A stretch of DNA of 64,000 nucleotides from 14-2 sp963628035 (GTDB lineage Bacteria > Bacillota > Clostridia > Lachnospirales > Lachnospiraceae). Made by a program: the position numbers and the translations under genes. The stretch is taken from assembly GCA_963628035.1 (NCBI GenBank), contig CAVGED010000128.1, positions 7,330 through 71,329 on the forward strand, given 5' to 3'. Within the stretch, counting starts at the first letter, position 1. Every line of letters begins with the position of its first letter. The notes under the pieces are model-generated. The model was not told the DNA's origin. It did not search any database and saw only the letters and a program-made list of their open reading frames with translations. This document shows, piece after piece, positions 1 through 7,572 of the stretch.

Positions 1-1
1 C

Positions 2-727
2 GGCAAAATGCCCCTGGATAAGCGCAGCACTTTTATACGGAAATGTTCCTTTGCTCTGGAACAGGCAAGCGGGCGGAAGCTTCTGAATTCCGCTTCCGAT
101 TACGAGGTCGAGCTTCGTCTGATGGAGCGTAAGGACGGGACGTTCCTGCCGCTGCTGAAGCTGCATACCTTAAAGGATCCGCGCTTTTCCTACCGCAGGG
201 AGAGCATTGCGGCCTCCATCCACCCATCAGACGCAGCGCTGATCGCGGCACTGACCTGGCCATATCTTATAGAGGATGCCCAGGTGTTGGATCCGTTCTG
301 CGGCGTGGGGACCATGCTGGTGGAACGTGATATCGCAAGGAGCGCAAAGGGACTCTTTGGCGTTGATATATTCGGGGAAGCCATAGAGAAGGCCAGGGAA
401 AATGCAAAGCTGGCTGAAAAAGAGATTCATTATGTAAACCGCGATTTCTTTGATTTTACCCACAAGGGACTGTTTGACGAGATATTCACCAACATGCCGA
501 TCCGTGGCAAGAAGACCAGGGAGGAGCAGGATGCTTTCTACCAGAGCTTCTTTGAGAAGGCAGAGGATGTGTTAAAGCCGGGCGGAATCATGGTACTCTA
601 TTCCAACGAGAAGGGCTTTATCAAGAAGCAGCTTCGCCTGCGGGAGGAGTGGAAGCTGGTGAATGAGTTCTGCCTGAATGAGAAGGAGGATTTCTCGGTG
701 TATGTGATCCGGTTAAGGGAGAAGTAG
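2..727 (+). CDS. RNA methyltransferase, RlmL/Trm14-like (5' partial)
   Basis: C-terminal SAM-dependent methylase of the UPF0020/Trm14 type, expected to methylate guanine N2 in tRNA or rRNA. Counting from the first in-window ATG (8), the SAM-binding motif DPFCGVGT is near residue 95 and the catalytic motif is TNMPIRG near residue 161, in place of the NPPY of DNA methylases. The frame is open to the window edge and no ribosome site precedes the ATG, so the N-terminal THUMP-like part probably lies outside. The family is clear; the exact RNA target is not. Confidence 0.75.
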   Translation, partial: GKMPLDKRSTFIRKCSFALEQASGRKLLNSASDYEVELRLMERKDGTFLPLLKLHTLKDPRFSYRRESIAASIHPSDAALIAALTWPYLIEDAQVLDPFCGVGTMLVERDIARSAKGLFGVDIFGEAIEKARENAKLAEKEIHYVNRDFFDFTHKGLFDEIFTNMPIRGKKTREEQDAFYQSFFEKAEDVLKPGGIMVLYSNEKGFIKKQLRLREEWKLVNEFCLNEKEDFSVYVIRLREK

Positions 728-741
728 GAGGCTGGGGTATA

Positions 742-1497
742 TTACCCCAGTAGCTCCAGTTCTACCGGGCAATGATCCGAGCCAAACACCTCGGTATGGA
801 TTCTTGCGTCCACCAGCCGGCCCTTCAGATCCTCCGAGACCACGAAGTAGTCGATGCGCCATCCGGCATTCTTTTCCCGGGCCTTGAAGCGGTAGGACCA
901 CCAGGAATAGATGCCCTGTGTATCCGGATAGAGGCAGCGGAAGGTGTCGATGTAGCCGTGTGACAGCATAGCTGTGAATTTCCCACGCTCTTCATCGGTG
1001 AATCCGGCGTTTTTGCGGTTGGTCTTGGGGTTCTTCAGGTCGATCTCCTGATGCGCCACATTCAGGTCGCCGCAGAAGATCACTGACTTCTTCGCCTTCA
1101 ACTCGTCCAGATAGGCCAGGAAAGCGTCCTCCCACTCCATGCGGTAGGAAAGCCTTGCCAGCTCATCCTGGGAGTTGGGCGTATAGCAGGTGACGATATA
1201 GAAGTCTGGGTATTCCAGCGTGATGACACGGCCCTCGTGATCGTGCTCAGCGATTCCGATTCCATAAGAGACGGACAACGGCTCCTGCTTGGCAAAAATG
1301 GCCGTGCCGGAGTATCCCTTCTTCTCGGCATAGTTCCAATATTGATGATAACCGGGCAGGTCAAGATCGAGTTGACCTGCCTGCATCTTTGTCTCCTGCA
1401 GGCAGAAGATATCGGCATCGGCCTCGGTAAAGAAGTCCATAAAGCCTTTCTGAACACAGGCCCGAAGCCCGTTGACATTCCAGGATATGAGTTTCAT
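742..1497 (-). CDS. xth: Exodeoxyribonuclease III
   Basis: AP endonuclease and 3'-5' exonuclease of base-excision repair. The 251-residue length and endonuclease/exonuclease/phosphatase fold match the ExoA/Xth family: N-terminal ISWNVNGLRA, metal-binding Glu in LQETK, GDLNVAHQEIDL in the middle, and the terminal FGSDHCPVELEL with catalytic Asp-His. The start ATG follows an AAAGGAAG ribosome site on the minus strand. It converges on the methyltransferase with only 14 bases between stops, so the two share a termination region. Confidence 0.93.
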   Translation of the reverse strand: MKLISWNVNGLRACVQKGFMDFFTEADADIFCLQETKMQAGQLDLDLPGYHQYWNYAEKKGYSGTAIFAKQEPLSVSYGIGIAEHDHEGRVITLEYPDFYIVTCYTPNSQDELARLSYRMEWEDAFLAYLDELKAKKSVIFCGDLNVAHQEIDLKNPKTNRKNAGFTDEERGKFTAMLSHGYIDTFRCLYPDTQGIYSWWSYRFKAREKNAGWRIDYFVVSEDLKGRLVDARIHTEVFGSDHCPVELELLG

Positions 1498-1640
1498 CTG
1501 CGCACTTCCTTTCTATACTTGTGTTTTCCCTTAGTATACCATCTCGACTAACGTCTCGATGGAGATACTCGTCAAATGTCTGCGCATGCAAGCATGGCAA
1601 CCATTTTCCTCGTTATTATACCATAATATATAGCTCTTGA

Positions 1641-2222
1641 CTACCTTAACCCGGTGATCAGTCCATACACGCCGAGAACCACGATAATGATGCCGGATAT
1701 AAGGTCGGCCTGGCGCGCGAGAGAGCCGGGAGCCCAACGGCTTCCGATGCGGTTCCCGGTGATCAGAAAGAATCCGCAGATAAAAAGGGTGAGGAAGGAG
1801 GTCATAAGGAAGTTGATGCCGGCGAAGCTGGCGCCAATCCCCATGCCGGCATTGTTGACCGTGAGGGTCAGACCAAGCAGGGCAGCCTCCTTTCCGGTCA
1901 GCACGGACTCAGATTGGGCGCTTATGGAATCGGATTCCTTATCTTTTCGGTGCAGCCATTCCAGAAGATATTTGAAGCAATAGTACAGTCCCAGCAGGAT
2001 CAGCAGGGTGCTTCCTGCGACCCGCGAGGCGGTTGGTGGAATGAAGGCCGCCGCGCGAAGGCCGATCCACAGAGAGAACAGTGTGCCGATAAAGGTAATG
2101 AGACTGATGAGCAGGTTGGTAAGCCATGGGATGCGCTGCTTCTTGATCCCATAGGACAAGCCAACTACAAAGGCGTCGATATTGGCGGAAATACTGAATA
2201 AAAGGGCGGAAATCAGGTGCAT
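1641..2222 (-). CDS. ytaF: Sporulation membrane protein YtaF
   Basis: Polytopic membrane protein of the YtaF/MntP-like family, about six hydrophobic segments in roughly 193 residues. Conserved small-residue and Asn motifs typical of the family are visible (SANIDAFVVGLSYGIK near the N-terminus, LTVNNAGMGIG in the middle). Family members are linked to sporulation in Bacillus; the transported substrate, if any, is unknown. I place the start at the ATG with GGAG five bases upstream. A TTG six codons further up lacks a good ribosome site. A 7-base inverted repeat (2230-2236/2264-2270) overlaps this upstream region. Confidence 0.8.
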   Translation of the reverse strand: MHLISALLFSISANIDAFVVGLSYGIKKQRIPWLTNLLISLITFIGTLFSLWIGLRAAAFIPPTASRVAGSTLLILLGLYYCFKYLLEWLHRKDKESDSISAQSESVLTGKEAALLGLTLTVNNAGMGIGASFAGINFLMTSFLTLFICGFFLITGNRIGSRWAPGSLARQADLISGIIIVVLGVYGLITGLR

Positions 2223-2372
2223 AAAAACTCCGGATGACAAATATACTCAATATCAATATATTCCATCCGGGTAGAAAGGTACCAGGGCAGCCTGTCCTAT
2301 GAGCACGGACAAATCGCAAAGGAAGGAATAAGGAAGGAAACTTTCAAAGGAAAAATTTCTTAAATTTTATCA

Positions 2373-2401
2373 TTGACAATTGGCGAAACATTTGATATGA
2401 T
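2373..2401 (+). promoter_or_regulatory. Promoter of the tRNA cluster
   Basis: Perfect -35 TTGACA, 17-base spacer and -10 TATGAT, ending 42 bases before the first tRNA. Confidence 0.8.
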
Positions 2402-2443
2402 AATCAGGTCGCGACAACAGAGAACTGTTTGAGACGGCTATAT

Positions 2444-2527
2444 GCGGAAGTGCTGGAATTGGCAGACAGGCAAGACTAAGGATCTTGTGTCTGTATAGAC
2501 GTGTGGGTTCAAGTCCCATCTTCCGCA
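2444..2527 (+). tRNA. tRNA-Leu (AAG)
   Basis: 84-base class II tRNA with a long variable arm. Acceptor stem GCGGAAG pairs with CTTCCGC. The anticodon loop CTAAGGA is closed by CAAGA/TCTTG, giving anticodon AAG (Leu, CUU). The T arm contains GGTTCAAGTCC. No encoded CCA. Confidence 0.93.
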
Positions 2528-2531
2528 TTTT

Positions 2532-2615
2532 GCAGGAATGGCGGAATTGGCAGACGCGCACGGTTCAGGTCCGTGTGACAGCAATGTCATGAGAGTTCAA
2601 GTCTCTTTTCCTGCA
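2532..2615 (+). tRNA. tRNA-Leu (CAG)
   Basis: 84-base class II tRNA four bases after the previous one. Acceptor GCAGGAA pairs with TTCCTGC. The anticodon loop TTCAGGT is closed by CACGG/CCGTG, giving CAG (Leu, CUG). Long variable arm present. Confidence 0.93.
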
Positions 2616-2621
2616 TGTAGC

Positions 2622-2694
2622 GGGGATATAGCTCAGCTGGGAGAGCGATGCGTTCGCAACGCATAGGTCAGGGGTTCGAGTCCCCCTATCTCCA
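2622..2694 (+). tRNA. tRNA-Ala (CGC)
   Basis: 73-base tRNA. Acceptor GGGGATA pairs with TATCTCC, including the G3-U70 wobble that identifies alanine tRNAs. The anticodon loop TTCGCAA is closed by ATGCG/CGCAT, giving CGC (Ala, GCG). Confidence 0.93.
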
Positions 2695-2758
2695 TATGCA
2701 GATCTGGTATGAGATCTGCTTTTTTGTTCTAATCATTCTTGATAAGGGGGATTCTGTG

Positions 2759-3223
2759 ATGTCAGACAGTGCAAAACTCGATTTACTTCTCGATAAAATG
2801 TCTCATGTGGACACAAGCTTGGAAAATATTGGAAACAGATTAGACAGTATGGACAGCCGCCTGGAAAATGTGGAATCTGGTCTGGAAAACGTGAAAGCCC
2901 GTCTGGAGAATGTGGAGACGCGACTGGAGAATGTGGAATCTGGTCTGGAAAACGTGAAAGCTCGTCTTGAGACCGTGGAGACCCGACTTGAGACCGTGGA
3001 GACGCGACTGGAGAAGGTGGAAAATGAGGCCACTTCCATCAAGCTGGTTCTTGAAAATGAGATTCGTGTCAATATCCAGCGTGTTGCGGAAGGTTATTTA
3101 GACTTGTCAAGAATTTTCCATGATGCCATGCAGCCAAGCAATGAGGTGGAAATGCTGGGCATCAAAGTTCGTAAGTTGGAAAGCGATATGAAAGAAGAAA
3201 AACGCAAAGTAGCCCTTGCTTGA
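2759..3223 (+). CDS. Small coiled-coil protein with heptad repeats
   Basis: 154-residue protein of unknown function. Residues about 15-95 are nearly pure heptads of the type LENVETR/LENVKAR, repeated about ten times, and the DNA is correspondingly repetitive. This predicts a long parallel coiled coil. The C-terminal 60 residues are more varied (NIQRVAEGYLDLSRIFHDAM) and may be the specific part. The ATG at 2759 has AAGGGGG eight bases upstream; the longer reading frame that begins inside the tRNA-Ala is not plausible. The TGA stop lies in the loop of the terminator hairpin. No homologous enzyme motif is seen. Confidence 0.75.
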   Translation: MSDSAKLDLLLDKMSHVDTSLENIGNRLDSMDSRLENVESGLENVKARLENVETRLENVESGLENVKARLETVETRLETVETRLEKVENEATSIKLVLENEIRVNIQRVAEGYLDLSRIFHDAMQPSNEVEMLGIKVRKLESDMKEEKRKVALA

Positions 3224-3236
3224 CGCAAGGGCCTTT
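3212..3236. terminator. Bidirectional terminator
   Basis: GCCCTTGC/GCAAGGGC perfect 8-base stem with a 5-base loop followed by CTTTT. It sits between the convergent coiled-coil gene and ldh, and the upstream gene's stop codon is in the loop. Confidence 0.8.
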
Positions 3237-3241
3237 TGGTG

Positions 3242-4195
3242 CTACAGCGCCTCCTCCAATATCTTCTTCAATGTCTCTGCCGACTCCCGAAGCTTCGCAA
3301 ACTCCTCTTCATCCAGTGAGATCGGCACCAGCTTCTCCACACCGTTTTCGCCCACGATAGCGGGCATACTCAGCGCCACGTCCGAGATCCCGAATTCCCC
3401 GTGCATCAGATTCGACACCGGAAGGATGGACTTCTCATCCCTTATGATGGCTTCGCAGATCCGGCGGACTGCCATGGCAACACCGAAGTAGGTGGCTTTC
3501 TTCTTCTTGATGATCTCATAAGCGCTGTTCTTCACGTTCTCAGCGATCCGCTCGGTGGCCTCATCGTGATTGTAATGGCCGCGCATCTCACAGAAATCAT
3601 TTAAAGGCACACCGGACACTGTGGCGCTGCTCCATGCAGCCAGCTCGCTGTCCCCGTGTTCTCCGATGATAAAGGCATGGACACCCCGGCTGTCGATCCC
3701 CAGATGCTCGCCCAGGTTATATTTCAGCCTTGCCGTATCCAGCACAGTCCCGGAACCCAGCACACGATTCTCCGGGAAACCGGACAGCTTCAAGGCCGTG
3801 TATGTCAGAATATCCACCGGATTGGAGACGACGAGAAGGATCCCGGCGCAATTTCGCTTAGAGATCTCAGGTATGATGGACTTGAAGATCCCCACGTTCT
3901 TGTGAACCAGATCAAGCCTGGTCTCCCCCGGCTTCTGGCTGGCGCCAGCAGTGATAATGATGATGGCTGCGTCCGCAATGTCATCGTAATCTCCGGCATA
4001 GATCTTCATGGGGCGGGCGAAAGGAAGGCCGTGACTGATATCAAGAGCTTCACCCTCAGCCCTGTCATGATCCGCGTCGATCAGAACCATCTCGGAGAAA
4101 AGGCCGCTCTCCATGAGACTGAAGGCGGTGGCTGCGCCCACAAATCCACAGCCGATCATAGCTACTTTGCGTTGGTCAACTATTATTTTTGACAT
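3242..4195 (-). CDS. ldh: L-lactate dehydrogenase
   Basis: NAD-dependent reduction of pyruvate to L-lactate, regenerating NAD during fermentation; cytosolic tetramer. The 317-residue protein has the Rossmann motif GCGFVG (residues 15-20), substrate Arg in PGETRLDL, SNPVDILTY, and the catalytic His180 in IGEHGDSE. The start has GGAG a few bases upstream. It is transcribed divergently from gapA, so the two NAD(H)-linked steps share one control region. Confidence 0.93.
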   Translation of the reverse strand: MSKIIVDQRKVAMIGCGFVGAATAFSLMESGLFSEMVLIDADHDRAEGEALDISHGLPFARPMKIYAGDYDDIADAAIIIITAGASQKPGETRLDLVHKNVGIFKSIIPEISKRNCAGILLVVSNPVDILTYTALKLSGFPENRVLGSGTVLDTARLKYNLGEHLGIDSRGVHAFIIGEHGDSELAAWSSATVSGVPLNDFCEMRGHYNHDEATERIAENVKNSAYEIIKKKKATYFGVAMAVRRICEAIIRDEKSILPVSNLMHGEFGISDVALSMPAIVGENGVEKLVPISLDEEEFAKLRESAETLKKILEEAL

Positions 4196-4287
4196 AAGTG
4201 CTCCATTCTGCCGCTTTCGAACTTCGGCTAAAATCGTATATATATATCGGAAACTCCAAACTTCGATTTACGATGTTTGGATAACGG

Positions 4288-4304
4288 AAAGTGCTTTGCA
4301 CTTT
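4288..4304. promoter_or_regulatory. Inverted repeat just downstream of the ldh promoter
   Basis: AAAGTGC-TTT-GCACTTT, a perfect 7-base inverted repeat placed a few bases downstream of the ldh -10 in the ldh direction. Its position suits an operator or a leader hairpin; the binding protein is not known. Confidence 0.4.
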
Positions 4305-4309
4305 TCTTT

Positions 4310-4338
4310 AGTATAAGCCATCTGCACTGTCTTTGCAA
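4310..4338 (-). promoter_or_regulatory. Promoter of ldh
   Basis: On the minus strand: -35 TTGCAA, 17-base spacer, -10 TATACT. It leaves a leader of roughly 110 bases before the ldh start. Confidence 0.65.
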
Positions 4339-4515
4339 TAAAACTTCCTGATATCTTGACGTGTCCTTAACCAGGCTGTATTCATGATGGAGGAAAGTTC
4401 GCGAAATGTGCTTTCGGTTGTTGCATATGATCGCTGTCATGCCGCTGTATTTTAACAAAAAAAGCAGAACTTCCATTGGCAAAAATGAATGAAAAGCGGG
4501 GGAAAGGCGTCGGGA

Positions 4516-4533
4516 TGGTGAAATAATTAACAA
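4516..4533. promoter_or_regulatory. Rex-like operator upstream of gapA
   Basis: TGGTGAAATAATTAACAA matches the Rex consensus TTGTTAAnnnnTTAACAA at 12 of 14 specified positions. It ends 15 bases before the gapA -35. Rex is the NADH-sensing repressor of fermentation genes in Firmicutes. The rest of the intergenic region (about 4340-4515) shows nothing I recognise. Confidence 0.5.
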
Positions 4534-4548
4534 ACTTAAAAATACCTA

Positions 4549-4577
4549 TTGAATTTTGTGGATGATTTAGGTAAAAT
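4549..4577 (+). promoter_or_regulatory. Promoter of gapA
   Basis: -35 TTGAAT, 17-base spacer, -10 TAAAAT, followed by a leader of about 70 bases and a perfect TAGGAGG-type ribosome site. Confidence 0.75.
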
Positions 4578-4653
4578 AGAAATAGATTGGGCATGCCTTC
4601 CATAAGCCGTGCCTGAAATATTAATCTCAAATTCATTTTAGGAGGAATTCATA

Positions 4654-5670
4654 ATGGCAGTAAGAGTAGCAATTAATGGTTTTGGACGTATTGGACGTCT
4701 GGCTTTCCGGCAGATGTTTGGTGCCGAGGGCTATGAAGTAGTAGCAATCAACGATTTGACCAGCCCCAAGATGCTGGCACATCTGTTGAAGTATGATTCT
4801 TCTCAGGGAAAATATGCCTTGGCTGACAAGGTTACTTCCGGTGAAGATTCCATCACAGTTGACGGCAAGGAGATCAAGATCTATGCGTTCCCGGATGCCA
4901 ACAACTGCCCGTGGGGCGAGCTGAAGGTTGACGTAGTTCTGGAGTGCTCCGGATTCTACACCTCCAAGGCAAAGGCTCAGGCACATATCAATGCCGGCGC
5001 CCGCAAGGTTGTTATTTCTGCTCCGGCCGGAAACGACCTGCCCACCATCGTATATAACACCAACCACACAACCCTGAAGCCGGAAGATACCATTATCTCC
5101 GCAGCTTCCTGCACCACCAATTGCCTGGCTCCCATGGCTGACGCGCTGAACAAGTACGCACCCATCCAGTCCGGTATCATGGCTACCATCCACGCTTACA
5201 CCGGCGACCAGATGACTCTGGATGGACCGCAGAGAAAGGGCGATCTGAGAAGAAGCCGCGCAGCTGCAGTGAACATCGTTCCCAACAGCACAGGCGCTGC
5301 CAAGGCCATCGGTCTTGTTATTCCAGAGCTGAACGGCAAGCTCATCGGTTCCGCACAGCGTGTTCCGGTACCCACCGGTTCTACCACGATCCTGACAGCA
5401 GTAGTTAAGAAGGCTGACCTGACCAAGGAAGGCATTAACGAGGCTATGAAGGCAGCTGCCAACGAGTCCTACGGCTACAACGAGGACGAGATCGTTTCTT
5501 CCGATATCGTTGGAATGACATACGGTTCTCTGTTCGATGCTACACAGACCATGGTTTGCCACATCGCAGACGATCTGTATGAAGTACAGGTTGTTTCCTG
5601 GTATGACAATGAGAACAGCTATACTTCTCAGATGGTTCGTACCATTAAGTACTTCTCTGAATTAGCATAA
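4654..5670 (+). CDS. gapA: Glyceraldehyde-3-phosphate dehydrogenase, type I
   Basis: Oxidative phosphorylation of glyceraldehyde 3-phosphate with NAD in glycolysis. The 338-residue protein starts with the NAD-binding NGFGRIGRLAFRQ and has the catalytic Cys near residue 153 in SAASCTTNCLAP, plus the terminal SWYDNENSYTSQMV. AGGAGG precedes the ATG. It is the first gene of a lower-glycolysis cluster with pgk, tpiA and gpmI, has its own promoter, and is followed by a strong hairpin that probably lowers read-through into pgk. Confidence 0.97.
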   Translation: MAVRVAINGFGRIGRLAFRQMFGAEGYEVVAINDLTSPKMLAHLLKYDSSQGKYALADKVTSGEDSITVDGKEIKIYAFPDANNCPWGELKVDVVLECSGFYTSKAKAQAHINAGARKVVISAPAGNDLPTIVYNTNHTTLKPEDTIISAASCTTNCLAPMADALNKYAPIQSGIMATIHAYTGDQMTLDGPQRKGDLRRSRAAAVNIVPNSTGAAKAIGLVIPELNGKLIGSAQRVPVPTGSTTILTAVVKKADLTKEGINEAMKAAANESYGYNEDEIVSSDIVGMTYGSLFDATQTMVCHIADDLYEVQVVSWYDNENSYTSQMVRTIKYFSELA

Positions 5671-5683
5671 GCAAGACTCAACA

Positions 5684-5716
5684 GGGGTCCGGTCGTTAAG
5701 GACCGGATCCCTTTTT
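5684..5716 (+). terminator. Terminator between gapA and pgk
   Basis: GGGTCCGGTC pairs with GACCGGATCCC (one bulged T), loop GTTAAG, then CTTTTT. It probably sets a higher gapA level than pgk. Confidence 0.8.
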
Positions 5717-5757
5717 CAATACAAAGGTATTGAAATAAGAAAATTGGAGGATTTGAC

Positions 5758-6966
5758 ATGTCTTTGAATAAATTATCCGTAGATGATATTAATGTAAAAG
5801 GAAAACGCGTCCTTTGCCGGTGCGATTTCAACGTACCTTTAAAGGATGGCAAGATTACAGATGAGAACCGTCTGGTTGCAGCGCTTCCTACGATTAAGAA
5901 GCTGATCGCTGACGGCGGAAAGGTGATTCTGTGCTCCCATCTTGGCAAGCCCAAGGGAGAACCCAAGCCGGAGATGTCCTTAGCACCGGTTGCAGTACGT
6001 CTCTCCCAGCTTCTTGGCCAGGAGGTCAAGTTCGCAGCCGACAATGAGGTGGTAGGCCCGAATGCAAGAGCTGCCGTGGAAGCAATGAAGGACGGAGATG
6101 TGATCCTTCTGGAGAACACCCGTTACCGTGCTGAGGAGACCAAGAACGGTGAAGCCTTCAGCAAGGATCTGGCTTCCATCTGTGACGTCTTTGTAAATGA
6201 TGCTTTCGGAACCGCTCACCGTGCGCACTGCTCCAATGTTGGTGTTGCTTCTCTGGTTGGGACAGCAGCAGTTGGTTATCTGATGCAGAAGGAGATCGAC
6301 TTCCTTGGAAATGCAGTTGAGAATCCGGTGAGACCCTTCGTGGCAATTCTGGGCGGCGCTAAAGTGGCAGATAAGCTGAATGTAATCTCCAACCTGCTGG
6401 AGAAGTGCGATACACTGATCATCGGCGGCGGTATGGCATACACCTTCCTGAAGGCCAAGGGCTATGAGGTTGGAACCTCCCTTGTTGACGACGAGAAGAT
6501 CGGCTACTGCAAGGAGATGATCGAGAAGGCGGAGAAGCTTGGCAAGAAGCTGCTGCTTCCTGTTGATACCACCATCACAGCAGAGTTCCCGAACCCCATC
6601 GATGCGGAGGTTGCCATTGAGGTAGTTCCCTCCAATGCGATTCCGGCAGACAAGATGGGACTGGATATCGGTACAGAGACCGCGAAGCTGTATGCAGACG
6701 CGGTGAAGTCCGCCAAGACGGTTGTCTGGAACGGACCGATGGGTGTATTTGAGAACCCGATCTTTGCCAAGGGAACCATCGCGGTTGCGAAGGCTCTGGC
6801 AGAGACAGATGCCACCACCATCATCGGCGGAGGTGATTCCGCAGCAGCTGTGAACCAGCTGGGCTTTGGTGATAAGATGACACATATTTCCACTGGCGGC
6901 GGAGCGTCCCTGGAATTCCTGGAAGGAAAGGAACTGCCGGGCGTAGCAGCTGCTAACGACCGATAG
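5758..6966 (+). CDS. pgk: Phosphoglycerate kinase
   Basis: Transfers phosphate from 1,3-bisphosphoglycerate to ADP, the first ATP-yielding step of glycolysis. The 402-residue protein shows the family signature KRVLCRCDFNVPL, the substrate loop SHLGKPKGEP, FVNDAFGTAHRAH, and the nucleotide-binding terminal GGGDSAAAVNQ. GGAGG lies seven bases before the ATG. Within the glycolytic cluster it is separated from the next gene by two repeated hairpin units. Confidence 0.96.
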   Translation: MSLNKLSVDDINVKGKRVLCRCDFNVPLKDGKITDENRLVAALPTIKKLIADGGKVILCSHLGKPKGEPKPEMSLAPVAVRLSQLLGQEVKFAADNEVVGPNARAAVEAMKDGDVILLENTRYRAEETKNGEAFSKDLASICDVFVNDAFGTAHRAHCSNVGVASLVGTAAVGYLMQKEIDFLGNAVENPVRPFVAILGGAKVADKLNVISNLLEKCDTLIIGGGMAYTFLKAKGYEVGTSLVDDEKIGYCKEMIEKAEKLGKKLLLPVDTTITAEFPNPIDAEVAIEVVPSNAIPADKMGLDIGTETAKLYADAVKSAKTVVWNGPMGVFENPIFAKGTIAVAKALAETDATTIIGGGDSAAAVNQLGFGDKMTHISTGGGASLEFLEGKELPGVAAANDR

Positions 6967-7009
6967 CACTTAGCGAAGCCGAGCCGCGGGCGACGGCTGA
7001 GGTTAGTGC
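6966..7009. repeat. Intergenic hairpin repeat, copy 1
   Basis: About 44 bases bounded by GCACT/AGTGC arms with an inner AGCCG/CGGCT stem. The core TTAGCGAAGCCGAGCCG...GCTGAGG-TTAG is shared with copy 2. It begins at the pgk stop codon. Confidence 0.6.
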
Positions 7010-7016
7010 GTAGGCC

Positions 7017-7074
7017 GTTCTGTGAGATTAGTGAAGCCGAGCCGTAGGCGAAAGCTGAGCTTAGCGAACAGAAC
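7017..7074. repeat. Intergenic hairpin repeat, copy 2
   Basis: Same core as copy 1 (TTAGTGAAGCCGAGCCG...GCTGAGCTTAG), but bounded by a different perfect arm pair, GTTCTGT/ACAGAAC. Lies just upstream of the membrane-protein gene. Confidence 0.6.
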
Positions 7075-7110
7075 TTCCTTGTAAAATATTGTAAATAGGA
7101 GGAAACACTC

Positions 7111-7551
7111 ATGGAAAAAGGTAAATTTGGCGTAGTATTAGCATTTTATGCAGTTCTTGCATTTGTACTTGCATTTTTAGGGCAGACACTCCTGTGTGGA
7201 CTTCTGTTATTCTTCGTAATCGCAGCGGAGAAGAACGAGTGGGTTTCCAAGCAGGTAATGCAGGCATTTTTCCTGCTTCTGCTCAGCTCCGTAATCAGCA
7301 GCGTGTTTGGAGCTTTCAGCAGCGTATTCAGTGCCATACCGATCCTGGGCAGCATTATCGCAACCATCATCAGGGTTGTCGAGGGAATTATATCGCTGGC
7401 ACTCCTTGTATTCGAGGTACTTGGTATCGTGAATGTCTGCAAGGGTAAGGATGCGAATATTCCGGTATTTACCGACCTCGCAGGAAAAGCTTTCGGACTG
7501 GTGAAGAAGACAGTATACAGCAATCCCAATCCGAACAACACAAATCAGTAA
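7111..7551 (+). CDS. Small membrane protein between pgk and tpiA
   Basis: 146-residue protein of unknown function with three or four strongly hydrophobic segments (residues about 8-38, 48-70, 75-105) and a polar Asn-rich tail. GAGGAAAC lies before the ATG. It sits inside the glycolytic cluster, 21 bases before tpiA, so it is probably co-transcribed with it. The hydrophobic pattern is loosely like DUF4870-type proteins, but I cannot assign a family. No catalytic motif is visible. Confidence 0.7.
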   Translation: MEKGKFGVVLAFYAVLAFVLAFLGQTLLCGLLLFFVIAAEKNEWVSKQVMQAFFLLLLSSVISSVFGAFSSVFSAIPILGSIIATIIRVVEGIISLALLVFEVLGIVNVCKGKDANIPVFTDLAGKAFGLVKKTVYSNPNPNNTNQ

Positions 7552-7572
7552 TTATGACAGGAGATCAGAATT

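Noticed and set aside
772..963. Plus-strand frame opposite exonuclease III
   Set aside because: Shadow of xth without a ribosome site or recognisable motif.
2648..2758. Upstream extension of the coiled-coil gene into tRNA-Ala
   Set aside because: The start lies inside a tRNA gene, while a good ribosome site precedes the ATG at 2759.
2759..3050. Regular repeats considered as a CRISPR array
   Set aside because: The units are contiguous codons of heptad repeats with no spacers.
4633..5562. 309-codon open frame on the minus strand opposite gapA
   Set aside because: Mirror of a highly expressed, codon-biased gene; Cys/Gly-rich sequence without any family likeness and no ribosome site.
5980..6969. 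329-codon open frame on the minus strand opposite pgk
   Set aside because: Same reason: shadow of strong codon bias, no protein-like motifs.
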